Shown here: in pieces, positions 52,647 through 61,038 of the stretch
Layout: each line of letters starts with the position of its first letter
Numbering within the stretch: position 1 is the first letter of the stretch
Source of the DNA: Treponema sp.
GTDB taxonomy: Bacteria > Spirochaetota > Spirochaetia > Treponematales > Treponemataceae
Reading direction: 5' to 3'
DNA: 64,000 nt
NCBI GenBank assembly: GCA_017446265.1
Contig: JAFSRD010000012.1
Location: forward strand, 1 to 64,000
Translations under genes and position numbers: made by a program
Notes under the pieces: model-generated
Told to the model about the DNA's origin: nothing
Seen by the model: only the letters and a program-made list of their open reading frames with translations
Database searches by the model: none

Positions 52647-54008
52647 TCATGTGCGCGGCATCACTATCGTAAATGTTGTGCCTTTGCCGAGTTCTGATTC
52701 TACCGCTATTTTCCAGCCGTGCGAATCTACAATATTTTTCACAATAGTGAGCCCTATCCCCATGCCTTCCTCGCGCCGCGAAGAAGAAGCGCGGTAGAAC
52801 ATGTCAAATATATGCGCCTGCTCTTTTTGCGCAATGCCAATGCCCGTATCGCTTACGCTTATTATGCATGAGGTAGGTGTTTGCGCTCCTGAAATAGAAA
52901 CAGAGTCGCCTTCGTTTGAATAGCGAATTGCATTGCTGAAAAGGTTTTCAAGCGCGCGTAAGAACAACTGCTTGTCCATGTCTATTTTTATGTCTGGCGA
53001 TATGTCAACATTATACGTCACTTTACGATTGAACACAGTGCCTGTTATCACTGAACTTTTGCCAAATTCAGCAACAACGTCATATACGCTTTCAGGCATA
53101 AACTTTTGCCGCCAATCTGTGCTGTCAAGTTTAATAAAGTTTATGAGCGAATCTATCATATTCTCAAGTTGATTTGTTTTTGTGTTGATGATTTCAAATG
53201 ATTTTGTTATTTCACGCGGATTTGTGATTACGTTGTCTGACAACGCTTCGGTATATCCTTTTATGACTGCGATTGGCGTGCGCAAATCGTGGCTTATGCC
53301 CATAATGAAATTTGAACGCCGTTCTTGTGAATCGAGCAGCGACATGCGCATTTTTTCAAGGTTCTCAGCGAGCGAGATGATTTCGTTGCTGTTGTTCTCT
53401 TGCAGTTCGTTTATGAGAGGTGCGCTTAAGTCGCCATCTGCAATTTTCTGCGCGCGTTCTTCAAGAATAGTAATCGATGAAAAAATATTGTGCGAGATGC
53501 GTACTATGATAATAAATATGAGTGTTGCAAATGAAAGCAAAATTGCTATTGAATACCGGATGATGCCAAACCGTCTGCTTTGACGCGAAGTTTTTTTTAT
53601 ACGGCTTAATATTAATAAATTTTGCTTGTTTTCTCCGAAATCTGGTCCGCCAAACTGATAAAAATATCTGTTCTGCGTAGTGGCAACGATGTCAAGCAAC
53701 TGCGAATATTCTATAGAGGTGTTTGCGTTTAGCCCTTGCATGGTGGAAATTAAAATATTGACAGTTTCGTTTAACGCAAGCAGCGATATTTCTACGTTGC
53801 GAGGCATGCGATGTACATACTTAAATAATATATCCCAATCATTGTCTGAAAGTTGGATCATATCAGTGCGTTTAAAACTTTTATAGTTGTGTATGAGCAT
53901 GCGCTCAGGAGATGTAAAGTATACGTAAAGCGGAATAAATGACACGCACAAAAGCGGAACAATGATTATGCTTGCAAGGAGTAAATTGAACTGTCTTCGG
54001 ATTGTCAT
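52647..54008 (-). CDS. Sensor histidine kinase
   Basis: A 453-residue membrane kinase: helix 1 (LLLASIIIVPLLCVSFIPLYVY, about 9-30), a periplasmic domain of about 115 residues, helix 2 (YSIAILLSFATLIFIIIV, about 152-169), HAMP (about 172-222), HisKA with phosphoacceptor His240 in GISHDLRTPIAVIKGY, then N box NLFSNAIRYS, G1 VSDTGIGIAQ, F box and G2 MGIGLTIVKNIV. It autophosphorylates and transfers to the upstream regulator, whose stop overlaps its start (ATGA). The sensed signal is unknown. The pair is divergent from the flbD-motA motility cluster. Confidence -1.
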   Translation of the reverse strand: MTIRRQFNLLLASIIIVPLLCVSFIPLYVYFTSPERMLIHNYKSFKRTDMIQLSDNDWDILFKYVHRMPRNVEISLLALNETVNILISTMQGLNANTSIEYSQLLDIVATTQNRYFYQFGGPDFGENKQNLLILSRIKKTSRQSRRFGIIRYSIAILLSFATLIFIIIVRISHNIFSSITILEERAQKIADGDLSAPLINELQENNSNEIISLAENLEKMRMSLLDSQERRSNFIMGISHDLRTPIAVIKGYTEALSDNVITNPREITKSFEIINTKTNQLENMIDSLINFIKLDSTDWRQKFMPESVYDVVAEFGKSSVITGTVFNRKVTYNVDISPDIKIDMDKQLFLRALENLFSNAIRYSNEGDSVSISGAQTPTSCIISVSDTGIGIAQKEQAHIFDMFYRASSSRREEGMGIGLTIVKNIVDSHGWKIAVESELGKGTTFTIVMPRT

Positions 54009-54736
54009 GCACGCGTCTCCGAGTCACCTTTGTTGTATGTAATTTTTTCTTGATCAAAGCAGTAGCCGAGTCCGAATATCGTTTTAATAAATTCTGGATT
54101 AGATGGATCGCTTTCAATTTTTTTACGCAGCCGCTGTATATAAACAGCAACAGCAGTTATATCGCCGAATGGAGATTTCCACACGCCTGTATAAATTTTT
54201 TCAGGCGAAAGCGATTCGCCTGCGTTTTTTACAAGATATTCAAGCACCGCATATTCTTTTGTCGAGAGCGGCACTTTTGCATGACCTTTTTTGAGAACAC
54301 AGCTGTTTAATAAAATAGTATACTCGCCAAAAGACACTGATTCTTCTGCAGCCGCTTCATACACTACCTGCCGCTGCAAGTTTGCCTGAACGCGCGCGAC
54401 GAGCACACGTGGCGAAAACGGCTTTGTGACAAATTCGTCTGCGCCAAATCCGAGTCCTTTAATAATATCTTCATCAGCGTCGCGCGCGGAGACGATGACG
54501 ACGGGCACGGTGGGCTTAAAATCTGTGCGAAATTTTTCCAAGAAAGCAAAACCGCTCATGCCAGGAAGGTTTAAATCTAAAATGACTAAATCGGGCAGTT
54601 GTCCTACGCGCAACTTTTCAAGCGCTTCTTCTGCGGTACCGAATACTTCTGCACTCATCTTCGCGTTTGAAAGATACAGAGAAATCAAGTTTGCCATTTC
54701 AGGCACATCTTCTATAACAAAAATGAGAGGATTCAT
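54005..54736 (-). CDS. OmpR-family response regulator
   Basis: A 243-residue regulator. Receiver domain (1-120): acidic pair in VIEDVP, phosphoacceptor Asp54 in LVILDLNLPGMSG, Thr/Ser in VVIVSARDAD, and Lys in DEFVTKPFSP. The C-terminal winged helix (about 135-235) has LSTKEYAVLEYLVKNAGESLSPEKIYTGVWK and VAVYIQRLRKKIE, the OmpR/PhoB DNA-binding fold. AAGGA lies 8 nt before the ATG. It is the first gene of the pair with the kinase and shares a 178-bp divergent promoter region with flbD. Confidence -1.
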   Translation of the reverse strand: MNPLIFVIEDVPEMANLISLYLSNAKMSAEVFGTAEEALEKLRVGQLPDLVILDLNLPGMSGFAFLEKFRTDFKPTVPVVIVSARDADEDIIKGLGFGADEFVTKPFSPRVLVARVQANLQRQVVYEAAAEESVSFGEYTILLNSCVLKKGHAKVPLSTKEYAVLEYLVKNAGESLSPEKIYTGVWKSPFGDITAVAVYIQRLRKKIESDPSNPEFIKTIFGLGYCFDQEKITYNKGDSETRA

Positions 54737-54877
54737 ACTGGCAGTCCTTATTTGAAATCATGCATGTGCATATGTATATCATTATACAAAAAATAATAAA
54801 AATCGCAACAGGCAGTAATGAGAATAACGTTTTTTTATGGGATAAAAAAATAGAAAATTATTCAGTAAACAACGGTA

Positions 54878-54907
54878 TTGACAATTCCGATAATGAAATG
54901 AGATAGT
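54878..54907 (+). promoter_or_regulatory. Sigma-70-type promoter of the right flagellar cluster, leaderless layout
   Basis: -35 TTGACA, full consensus (54878-54883), 18-bp spacer, -10 GATAGT (54902-54907), 7 nt to the flbD ATG at 54915. No Shine-Dalgarno. It would let flbD-flhA be expressed despite separation from flgE. Confidence -1.
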
Positions 54908-54914
54908 ATAGAAA

Positions 54915-55112
54915 ATGATAGAAGTGATGCGGCTCAATGGAAAAAAATATTGGATAAATCCTCATATGATAGAGAGTATGGAACAATATCCTGACCTTAC
55001 ATTATGCATGCTTTCAGGCAAAAAAATTGTTGTTAAGAATTCTCCTGAAGATGTCATTGAAAAGATTATAGCATACCGTCAGAAAATCGGTATAAACACA
55101 CAAGAGGTATGA
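54915..55112 (+). CDS. flbD: Flagellar protein FlbD
   Basis: A 65-residue protein of the FlbD/SwrD family: MIEVMRLNGKKYWINPHMIESMEQYPDLTLCMLSGKKIVVKNSPEDVIEKI. In Bacillus, SwrD raises motor power by acting on the stators; its place directly before motA fits that. In other spirochetes it follows flgE directly; here it begins a separate cluster. Start and promoter are as described at 54878. motA follows by 4 bp. Confidence -1.
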   Translation: MIEVMRLNGKKYWINPHMIESMEQYPDLTLCMLSGKKIVVKNSPEDVIEKIIAYRQKIGINTQEV

Positions 55113-55116
55113 GAAT

Positions 55117-55899
55117 ATGGATCTTGCTACAGTAATCGGTCTTGTAGGCGGCGCTGCCTCTATTATCATGGCAGTCTTCACGTCGGGCGGTTCATTGAGC
55201 GGCATTGCCGACCTTCCGTCGCTTTTTTTTACGCTTGGCGGTTCATATTTTGCGCTGTTTCTCTGCGCGCCTATTTCACAGTGTATTGGCATATTTAAAA
55301 TCATGTTTCGTGCATTTAAAGTGTACGATTATGGAGAGCGGCAGATAATTCAGAACATGGTGGCGCTTTCTGAAAAAGCGCGGCGCGAAGGAATTCTTGC
55401 GCTTGAAGACGGGCTTGACGACATTGAAGATGCGTTCATGCGCGGTGGACTTCGACTCGTTGTTGACGGCACTGACGGTCAGGTAATCCGCGCGATTATG
55501 GAAAACGAGATGAATCAATGCGAAAGCCGCCATATGTCGTGGGTAGGGCTTATAAATCAGTGGGCAGGTCTTGCTCCTGGCTATGGCATGATGGGTACAG
55601 TTGTCGGTCTTATAGGCATGTTGCGCAACTTGGAAGATAAGTCTGCAATCGGTCCGAATATGGCTGTTGCGCTTGTTACAACATTTTACGGCTCTCTGCT
55701 TGCAAACTGGATTATCGGCCCTATTGCACAAAAACTCATCGGTCACAACGCGGCGGAGATGAAAGTGAAAGAGATGATTATTGAAGGCGTGCTTGCAATT
55801 CAGGCAGGTGAAAATCCGCGCATTATGGCACAAAAACTGCTTACCTATCTTGATCCTGTTGCACGACGGGCAATTGAAGCAGATGTTGTGAAGGATTAA
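55117..55899 (+). CDS. motA: Flagellar stator protein MotA
   Basis: A 260-residue MotA with four membrane helices: [34 protein letters not shown], then [20 protein letters not shown] and [23 protein letters not shown]. The cytoplasmic loop (about 70-150) holds charged residues ([40 protein letters not shown]) that touch the rotor. With MotB it forms the ion-driven stator. GAGG lies before the ATG; flbD is 4 bp upstream and motB 2 bp downstream. Confidence -1.
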   Translation: MDLATVIGLVGGAASIIMAVFTSGGSLSGIADLPSLFFTLGGSYFALFLCAPISQCIGIFKIMFRAFKVYDYGERQIIQNMVALSEKARREGILALEDGLDDIEDAFMRGGLRLVVDGTDGQVIRAIMENEMNQCESRHMSWVGLINQWAGLAPGYGMMGTVVGLIGMLRNLEDKSAIGPNMAVALVTTFYGSLLANWIIGPIAQKLIGHNAAEMKVKEMIIEGVLAIQAGENPRIMAQKLLTYLDPVARRAIEADVVKD

Positions 55900-55901
55900 G
55901 T

Positions 55902-56630
55902 ATGGCGCGAAAATCACGTGAACCTGAAAAGCCGTCCACCGCCTGGCAAACGACATATGGCGATATGATTACGCTCATGCTTTGTTTTTTTGTTATGCTG
56001 TTCAATCCGTCTGATGTTGATGTAACGCAGCTTACAACAATTACGCAGTCGCTTCAAATGCGTGAAACTGATTCAGTGTACGGCGGCACGTCTCTTACAA
56101 CGGGGCGGCTTGCAGATTTGGGAAACAATATAAATGCGCTGCCTGCAATGGAAAAAGGCATGTCGCTCGGCAATGCGCGCAAAAAAGCGGTGAGTCTTTT
56201 TGCGCCTGACGTAAAGTCGAACCGTATAACGATTACGAGCGACGAGCGCGGGCTTGTGATTACGCTTGCCTCTGACAGTTTTTTTGCAGAAGGGAGCGCA
56301 GAGTTGAACATTGACGAAACGCGCGACACGCTGCTGCGCCTTTCAGAATTTTTTCAAGAGCCAGAGTTGCGCGGTAGGCGTTTTAGAGTTGAGGGGCACA
56401 CTGACAATACGCCTGTTGCGGACACTGCTCGTTTTGCAAGCAACTGGGAGCTTTCTGCTGCGCGCGCCATGAACACGCTGCACTACCTTGCAGATTTTGG
56501 CGTGAACGAGCAGCAGTTTTCAATTGCAGGATATGCAGACACGCGTCCGAAGTTTTCAAATGATACTCCTGAAGGCAGGGCGTACAACAGGCGTATTGAC
56601 ATAATTATTCTAGACGAAGGTCATTTTTAA
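55902..56630 (+). CDS. motB: Flagellar stator protein MotB
   Basis: A 242-residue MotB. The single helix contains the ion-binding Asp in [21 protein letters not shown] plug/linker follows, and the OmpA-like peptidoglycan-binding domain spans about 125-240: [65 protein letters not shown]. It anchors the stator to the cell wall. AAGGA precedes the ATG and overlaps the motA end. Confidence -1.
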   Translation: MARKSREPEKPSTAWQTTYGDMITLMLCFFVMLFNPSDVDVTQLTTITQSLQMRETDSVYGGTSLTTGRLADLGNNINALPAMEKGMSLGNARKKAVSLFAPDVKSNRITITSDERGLVITLASDSFFAEGSAELNIDETRDTLLRLSEFFQEPELRGRRFRVEGHTDNTPVADTARFASNWELSAARAMNTLHYLADFGVNEQQFSIAGYADTRPKFSNDTPEGRAYNRRIDIIILDEGHF

Positions 56631-56644
56631 TGATATACTATAAT
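56611..56644 (+). promoter_or_regulatory. Possible internal promoter before fliL
   Basis: TAGACG (56611-56616), 17-bp spacer, TATACT (56634-56639), overlapping a second -10-like TATAAT (56639-56644). GGTGGGG is the fliL RBS. This could boost the distal flagellar genes. Confidence -1.
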
Positions 56645-56661
56645 ACTATAGGTGGGGAATA

Positions 56662-57204
56662 ATGGCAGACGATATCAATTTTGATGAGGGCGGTGCAGAG
56701 GGCGCAGCTCCGACAAGAAGGAAAGGGCTTGGCGGTCTTATACCTGGATTATTAAAATGGATACTCATTGCGCTTGGCGCAGTCATTTTGATTGTTGTTG
56801 TCGTGTTTGTAACAGTGCGCATTGTTTCAAGCAACACGTCGCAGCAAACGGCAATTCCCGTGAGCGATGAGTATCACGTGGAGCGCGAAGAACTCGACTG
56901 GTATTCTTCGCTTGACACAATCAGGACGAGAACAAATGATGCCATTCCTGCAACTGTTGTGGCAGGCGTACGTCTCGGCTACAAAAAAGAAGATAAAGCT
57001 ACTGCATCTGAAATCACTGCAAGAAGGTTTGAACTCATCGACTATTTGCGCCGATATTTTTCACAGAAGACGATTGCAGAGTTGCAGCCGCAGAACGAGG
57101 CAAGAATCAAAATAGAATTGCGTAATGGAATCAACGATGAGATTTTGAGCAAGTCAAAGATTCGATCAGTGTTGTTTGAACAACTTGATGTTATAGAGCA
57201 GTAA
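56662..57204 (+). CDS. fliL: Flagellar basal-body protein FliL
   Basis: A 180-residue protein with an acidic then basic cytoplasmic N-terminus, one membrane helix (LLKWILIALGAVILIVVVVFVTV, about 30-53), and a periplasmic stomatin-like domain (about 75-180) with DTIRTRTNDAIPATVVAGVRLGY and RRFELIDYLRRYFSQKT. FliL rings surround and stabilise the stator; in spirochetes it also affects flagellar orientation. GGTGGGG lies 7 nt before the ATG. Confidence -1.
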   Translation: MADDINFDEGGAEGAAPTRRKGLGGLIPGLLKWILIALGAVILIVVVVFVTVRIVSSNTSQQTAIPVSDEYHVEREELDWYSSLDTIRTRTNDAIPATVVAGVRLGYKKEDKATASEITARRFELIDYLRRYFSQKTIAELQPQNEARIKIELRNGINDEILSKSKIRSVLFEQLDVIEQ

Positions 57205-57213
57205 GGGTAGTAC

Positions 57214-58251
57214 ATGAACGAAGTTCTGTCACAGGATGAGATTGACCAGTTGCTCACTGCAATAAGTTCCGGCGATTCGGAGGCTGATGATTTTAAACCT
57301 GTCAGCGATACGCGTAAAATAAAAATTTACGACTTCAAGCGTCCTGACAAGTTTTCAAAAGAACAGCTCCGTACCGTCTCGGATATGCACGAAACATTTG
57401 CACGCTTGACGACGACAAGCCTTTCTGCGCAACTGCGCAGCCTTGTTCACGTGCACGTTGCATCTGTAGACCAGCTCACTTATGAAGAATTTATTCGCTC
57501 CATTCCAACGCCAACTACGCTTGCTGTCGTGAACATGGACCCGCTCAAAGGGAACGCCGTTCTCGAAATAGACCCGACCATCACATTCTGTATGATAGAC
57601 CGTTTGTTCGGCGGGCGCGGCACGACAACAGGCAACAAAAACCGCGACCTTACAGACATTGAGCAATCTGTTATGGAGGGCATCATCGTGCGCATTCTCG
57701 CAAACATGCGGGAAGCCTGGACGCAGGTAATCGACTTGCGCCCGCGGCGGGGACAAATTGAAACAAATCCGCGGTTTGCGCAAATAGTGCCGCCGTCTGA
57801 AATGGTTGTGCTCGTTACGCTTGAAATGAAAGTTGGCGATGAAGAAGGCATGATGAACTTCTGCATTCCATATTTGACGATTGAGCCGATTATTTCAAAG
57901 TTGTCGTCGCAGTTCTGGTTTTCTTCGGTGCGCAGAAGTTCGACGACGCAGTATCTCGGTACGCTCAAAGAAAAGCTTTCGTCTGTAGAAATGGATGTTG
58001 TCGCTGAGGTTGGCTCAATAAATCTTCCCATACGCGAAGTGCTTTCACTGCGTGTGGGCGATGTAGTGCGCCTTTCAAATATTCGCATGGGTGAGCCGCT
58101 CACGCTCAGCGTTGGGAACAAAAAGAAATTTTACTGTCAGCCAGGTGTTGTCGGCAAAAAGATGGCGGTGCAAGTTACCGGCAAAATAGAAGACATTGCA
58201 GCTGACGATTTTGAAGAACTTTCTGTAGAAGGAGATGACACGTATGAGTGA
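57214..58251 (+). CDS. fliM: Flagellar motor switch protein FliM
   Basis: A 345-residue C-ring protein. The N-terminal CheY-binding peptide LSQDEIDQLLTAI, the middle CheC-like domain with FARLTTTSLSAQLRSLVHVHVASVDQLTYEEFIRS and ITFCMIDRLFGGRG, and the C-terminal SpoA domain (VEMDVVAEVGSINLPIREVLSLRVGDVVRL) are all present. It sets rotation sense with FliG and FliY. AAGGG precedes the ATG. It overlaps the fliY start region by 8 bp. Confidence -1.
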   Translation: MNEVLSQDEIDQLLTAISSGDSEADDFKPVSDTRKIKIYDFKRPDKFSKEQLRTVSDMHETFARLTTTSLSAQLRSLVHVHVASVDQLTYEEFIRSIPTPTTLAVVNMDPLKGNAVLEIDPTITFCMIDRLFGGRGTTTGNKNRDLTDIEQSVMEGIIVRILANMREAWTQVIDLRPRRGQIETNPRFAQIVPPSEMVVLVTLEMKVGDEEGMMNFCIPYLTIEPIISKLSSQFWFSSVRRSSTTQYLGTLKEKLSSVEMDVVAEVGSINLPIREVLSLRVGDVVRLSNIRMGEPLTLSVGNKKKFYCQPGVVGKKMAVQVTGKIEDIAADDFEELSVEGDDTYE

Positions 58252-59362
58252 TGGTGCAATATCACAGGATGAGATTGATGCATTGCTTTCTGGTGTATCG
58301 GTAGATGGACTCAATTCATCCGGCAGAGTCGGTGGCGCTTCTGCTGTCCATATAGACATAGCTGTCCTCCAGAAATTTGCAGACGACTTAAAAGACGGGC
58401 TTGCAGAGAATTTAAGCAAAATGACAGGCGCGCATTTTACTGCGGGAAATCCTATTGTAGAACAACTCGACAGAGACAGGCTGCTTGCAAAATTGCCTGA
58501 AGTTGTCGTCAACATTCTCGCGGATTTTTCAACTGGGCTTATGGGTGATCACCTGTATATACTTGCGCCCGAATTTGCACAGAAGATTGTCGGTCTTATG
58601 AACAACGAAGACAATGTAGACATTGACGACATGGCGCTTTCTGTCATATCTGAATCTGTTTCTACGCACACGAATGATGAAATACAGTTGCTTGAAAAGA
58701 CGGGAAAAATTTCCGGCATCTCGTGCAATCCGCCAACTGCGCGTAACGACCCGAAAGCGATGATTCGCGTGCCGCAAAATCAGTTTGCGCTTTTCAACTA
58801 TCCGCTTACGCTCGATGGACAGGGATACACGCTGTGGGAAGCGATAGGTGCTGAAGCGGCAGAGCAGATAGGCAGCATCTTAGGCGGTGGCACTGGTGTA
58901 GAAATGCCGACAGGTACGTTAAGCGCCGCTGATATGGCATCTGTCGGAAATATGGCGGGAGGAGCGATGAACAGCATGCAGCAAAGCATGAATCTTGGTC
59001 AAATGGGCATGCCTATGATGGGGCAGAACATGGGACCTGGCGTTCCGAATGTTCAGTCGTTGCAGTATCCTATGCTGCAAAATGCAGTGGCGGTGGGCGA
59101 GCAGGGCAACATCGGTCTTATCATGGACGTGTTCATGGAGATGACCGTAGAGCTTGGCCGCACAAAAAAGCAGATTAAAGACATACTCGGCATGGGCGAA
59201 GGCACAATCATTGAGCTTGACAAACTTGCAGGCGAGCCTGTTGACATACTCGTGAATCATAAGCCTATTGCAAAAGGTGAAGTTGTCGTTATTGATGAAA
59301 ACTTTGGCGTGCGTGTCACGGAAATATTGTCTTCATTGGAAAGGGTGACAGAGTTGCGCTGA
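58244..59362 (+). CDS. fliY: Flagellar motor switch protein FliY (FliN-type)
   Basis: A 372-residue protein. The N-terminus GAISQDEIDALLSG mirrors FliM; a CheC-like middle part follows (about 30-190, LYILAPEFAQKIVGLMNN); then a Met/Gly-rich linker (about 225-275, NSMQQSMNLGQMGMPMMGQN); and a C-terminal FliN/SpoA domain (IGLIMDVFMEMTVELGRTKKQIKDILGMGEGTIIELDKLAGEPVDILVNHKPIAKGEVVVIDENFGVRVTEI region, about 285-372). The ATG at 58244 is preferred to that at 58235 since AAGGAG lies 9 nt before it but abuts the earlier one. It completes the C-ring. Confidence -1.
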   Translation: MSDGAISQDEIDALLSGVSVDGLNSSGRVGGASAVHIDIAVLQKFADDLKDGLAENLSKMTGAHFTAGNPIVEQLDRDRLLAKLPEVVVNILADFSTGLMGDHLYILAPEFAQKIVGLMNNEDNVDIDDMALSVISESVSTHTNDEIQLLEKTGKISGISCNPPTARNDPKAMIRVPQNQFALFNYPLTLDGQGYTLWEAIGAEAAEQIGSILGGGTGVEMPTGTLSAADMASVGNMAGGAMNSMQQSMNLGQMGMPMMGQNMGPGVPNVQSLQYPMLQNAVAVGEQGNIGLIMDVFMEMTVELGRTKKQIKDILGMGEGTIIELDKLAGEPVDILVNHKPIAKGEVVVIDENFGVRVTEILSSLERVTELR

Positions 59363-59386
59363 AAATTTTTCTGGGTGGGGGAAATT

Positions 59387-60019
59387 TTGATTTGCTCAAA
59401 ACATATACGAACAGTACTCGTTGCATGCGTGTTGTGTATGCATGCATTATATGCACAAGAGTCTCCGCGCATAGATGAAAGCACGCATATTGAAGCGCAG
59501 GAGCAGCCGTCGCAGATTGATGAATCATCTATTGCCATACAGCAAAGCGATATGCCTGGCGTTGGCGAAACTTCTGGGGCTTCTACGCTGTGGCTGTTTG
59601 TGCGCATGATTCTTGTGCTTGCAGTTGTCATAGCGTGCGTTTACGCAGTTGTATGGCTCATGCGGCGCAGTATGGCAAAGCGCATTGTCAACGATGATTC
59701 ATTTTTGCGCGTTGTTTCGCAAGTGCATCTCTCACCAGGAAAGTCTGTGCACATTGTTACGTTGCTTGACGAAAAAGCATATGTGCTCGGCGTTACTGAC
59801 AACGCAATAACTGTCGTTGGCGAGATTACGAATAAAGAGACGATAGATGCGCTGAATCTCAATGCAGACAAACGCGCTTCTATGGGAAAAACACGCACAT
59901 TTTCAGACATGCTTTCAATTTTCATGCCTAAAGAAAAAAATATTTTTGATGGAACTGGCAATGCGGCGCGCGACATGTTGCGTCGTCAGCGAAACCGTCT
60001 TGACAAAACGGAGCAGTGA
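59387..60019 (+). CDS. fliO: Flagellar export component FliO (FliZ of spirochetes)
   Basis: A 210-residue protein with a signal-like N-terminus (TVLVACVLCMHALYAQ), an acidic periplasmic stretch, one membrane helix (LWLFVRMILVLAVVIACVYAVVWLM), and a cytoplasmic basic domain (FLRVVSQVHLSPGKSVHIVTLLDEKAYVLGVTDNAITVV) typical of FliO. FliO assists FliP/FliR gate assembly. The TTG at 59387, 5 nt after GGTGGGGG, is the better start; a GTG at 59375 lies within the RBS. It is 1 bp from fliP. Confidence -1.
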   Translation: MICSKHIRTVLVACVLCMHALYAQESPRIDESTHIEAQEQPSQIDESSIAIQQSDMPGVGETSGASTLWLFVRMILVLAVVIACVYAVVWLMRRSMAKRIVNDDSFLRVVSQVHLSPGKSVHIVTLLDEKAYVLGVTDNAITVVGEITNKETIDALNLNADKRASMGKTRTFSDMLSIFMPKEKNIFDGTGNAARDMLRRQRNRLDKTEQ

Positions 60020-60020
60020 C

Positions 60021-60863
60021 ATGCGCAGGAGTTTTTTGAGGTGGCGTATATCATTGCTCGTTTGTTTTGCAGCAATCGGTTTTTTTCGTACATTTCCTGC
60101 CGCCGCGCAACAAGACCCGAATTTTCCTGAACGTGCATCGCGTGGCGTTACAGAAATGGGGAGCAATGTGCGTCCTGCGCAAGTGCCGAACATCGACATA
60201 AACATTACGCAGCCGCAGAGCGGCGAAGAAGTTGCATTTTCAGTACAGTTGCTTTTGCTGCTCACCGTGCTCACGCTTGCGCCGAGCATATTGATTCTTG
60301 TTACGTGCTTTTTGCGTTTTTCAATTGTACTTGATTTTATTAAACGCGCGCTTTCGCTTCAACAAGTGCCGCCAACTGCCGTGCTCAATGGCATTGCATT
60401 TTTTATGACAGTTTTTGTCATGTGGCCGACACTCACGCAGGTGTACGACAATTCTTTTAAACCGCTTTCAGACGGCGAAATATCGATTGAGCAAGCGTAT
60501 GAGCAAGCTGCTTCTCCGCTACGCATTTTTATGTACAGCCAAATGTCTGGAGACACGAGTTACATTCAGCTTTTTATGGCTATGGGGCGCATGGACAGAC
60601 CGAATACGCTTGCAGATGTGCCGACGCATGTTTTGATTCCTGCATATATTTTGCATGAGCTTACTGTTGCATTTAAAATAGGCGTGCTTTTGTACATACC
60701 GTTTATCATAATAGATATGGTTGTGGCGAGCATACTCATGTCTATGGGCATGATGATGCTGCCGCCAATACAGATTTCCATGCCGTTCAAGCTCATGCTG
60801 TTTGTGCTTGTTGATGGCTGGGGGCTGTTGACGCAGCAGTTGTTTGTTTCAGTGTTGCGCTGA
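60021..60863 (+). CDS. fliP: Flagellar export gate protein FliP
   Basis: A 280-residue FliP with a cleavable signal (LRWRISLLVCFAAIGFFRTFPAAAQ). The core has VQLLLLLTVLTLAPSILILVTCFLRFSIVLDFI, QQVPPTAVLNGIAFFMTVFVMWP and the C-terminal HVLIPAYILHELTVAFKIGVLLYIPFIIIDMVVASILMSMGMMMLPPIQISMPFKLMLFV. Five FliP subunits with FliQ and FliR form the gate. The start at 60021 follows the fliO stop by 1 nt; the longer frame lies inside fliO. An inserted hairpin element separates it from fliQ. Confidence -1.
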   Translation: MRRSFLRWRISLLVCFAAIGFFRTFPAAAQQDPNFPERASRGVTEMGSNVRPAQVPNIDINITQPQSGEEVAFSVQLLLLLTVLTLAPSILILVTCFLRFSIVLDFIKRALSLQQVPPTAVLNGIAFFMTVFVMWPTLTQVYDNSFKPLSDGEISIEQAYEQAASPLRIFMYSQMSGDTSYIQLFMAMGRMDRPNTLADVPTHVLIPAYILHELTVAFKIGVLLYIPFIIIDMVVASILMSMGMMMLPPIQISMPFKLMLFVLVDGWGLLTQQLFVSVLR

Positions 60864-60867
60864 CGTA

Positions 60868-61036
60868 TTTTAAGGGAGGTGCAAGAGCCAAGCGGTCTAA
60901 AATGGCGCCAGCTTGGCTCTTTGGCAGTTTGCAGTGCAAACTGCAATATACTGCGCGCTCTCATTGCATTGCGAGCGCGCGTAAAAAAAACGCTCAAAAG
61001 CTGAAGCTTTTTTCGCGTTTTTTTAAGGGAGGTGCA
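60868..61036 (+). repeat. Hairpin-rich insertion between fliP and fliQ flanked by a 16-bp direct repeat
   Basis: TTTTAAGGGAGGTGCA occurs at 60868-60883 and 61021-61036 (offset 153 bp). Between are four hairpins: 60884-60893/60911-60920 (10-bp stem); 60924-60933/60935-60944 (10-bp, 1-nt centre); 60953-60960/60973-60980 (8-bp, all G/C but two pairs); and 60984-61024, where AAAAAAACGC and GCGTTTTTTT enclose AAAAGCT/AGCTTTT, a terminator-like form. The second repeat copy supplies the fliQ RBS; the first is an orphan RBS. A 48-codon frame (60902-61048) crosses the element without a usable RBS. Confidence -1.
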
Positions 61037-61038
61037 TT

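Noticed and set aside
36939-54736. The 18-kb block between flgE and flbD as a foreign genomic island
   Set aside because: Genes are core functions (hisS, miaA, smpB, coaX), composition matches the flanks, and no integrase, attachment site or IS is seen; rearrangement is simpler.
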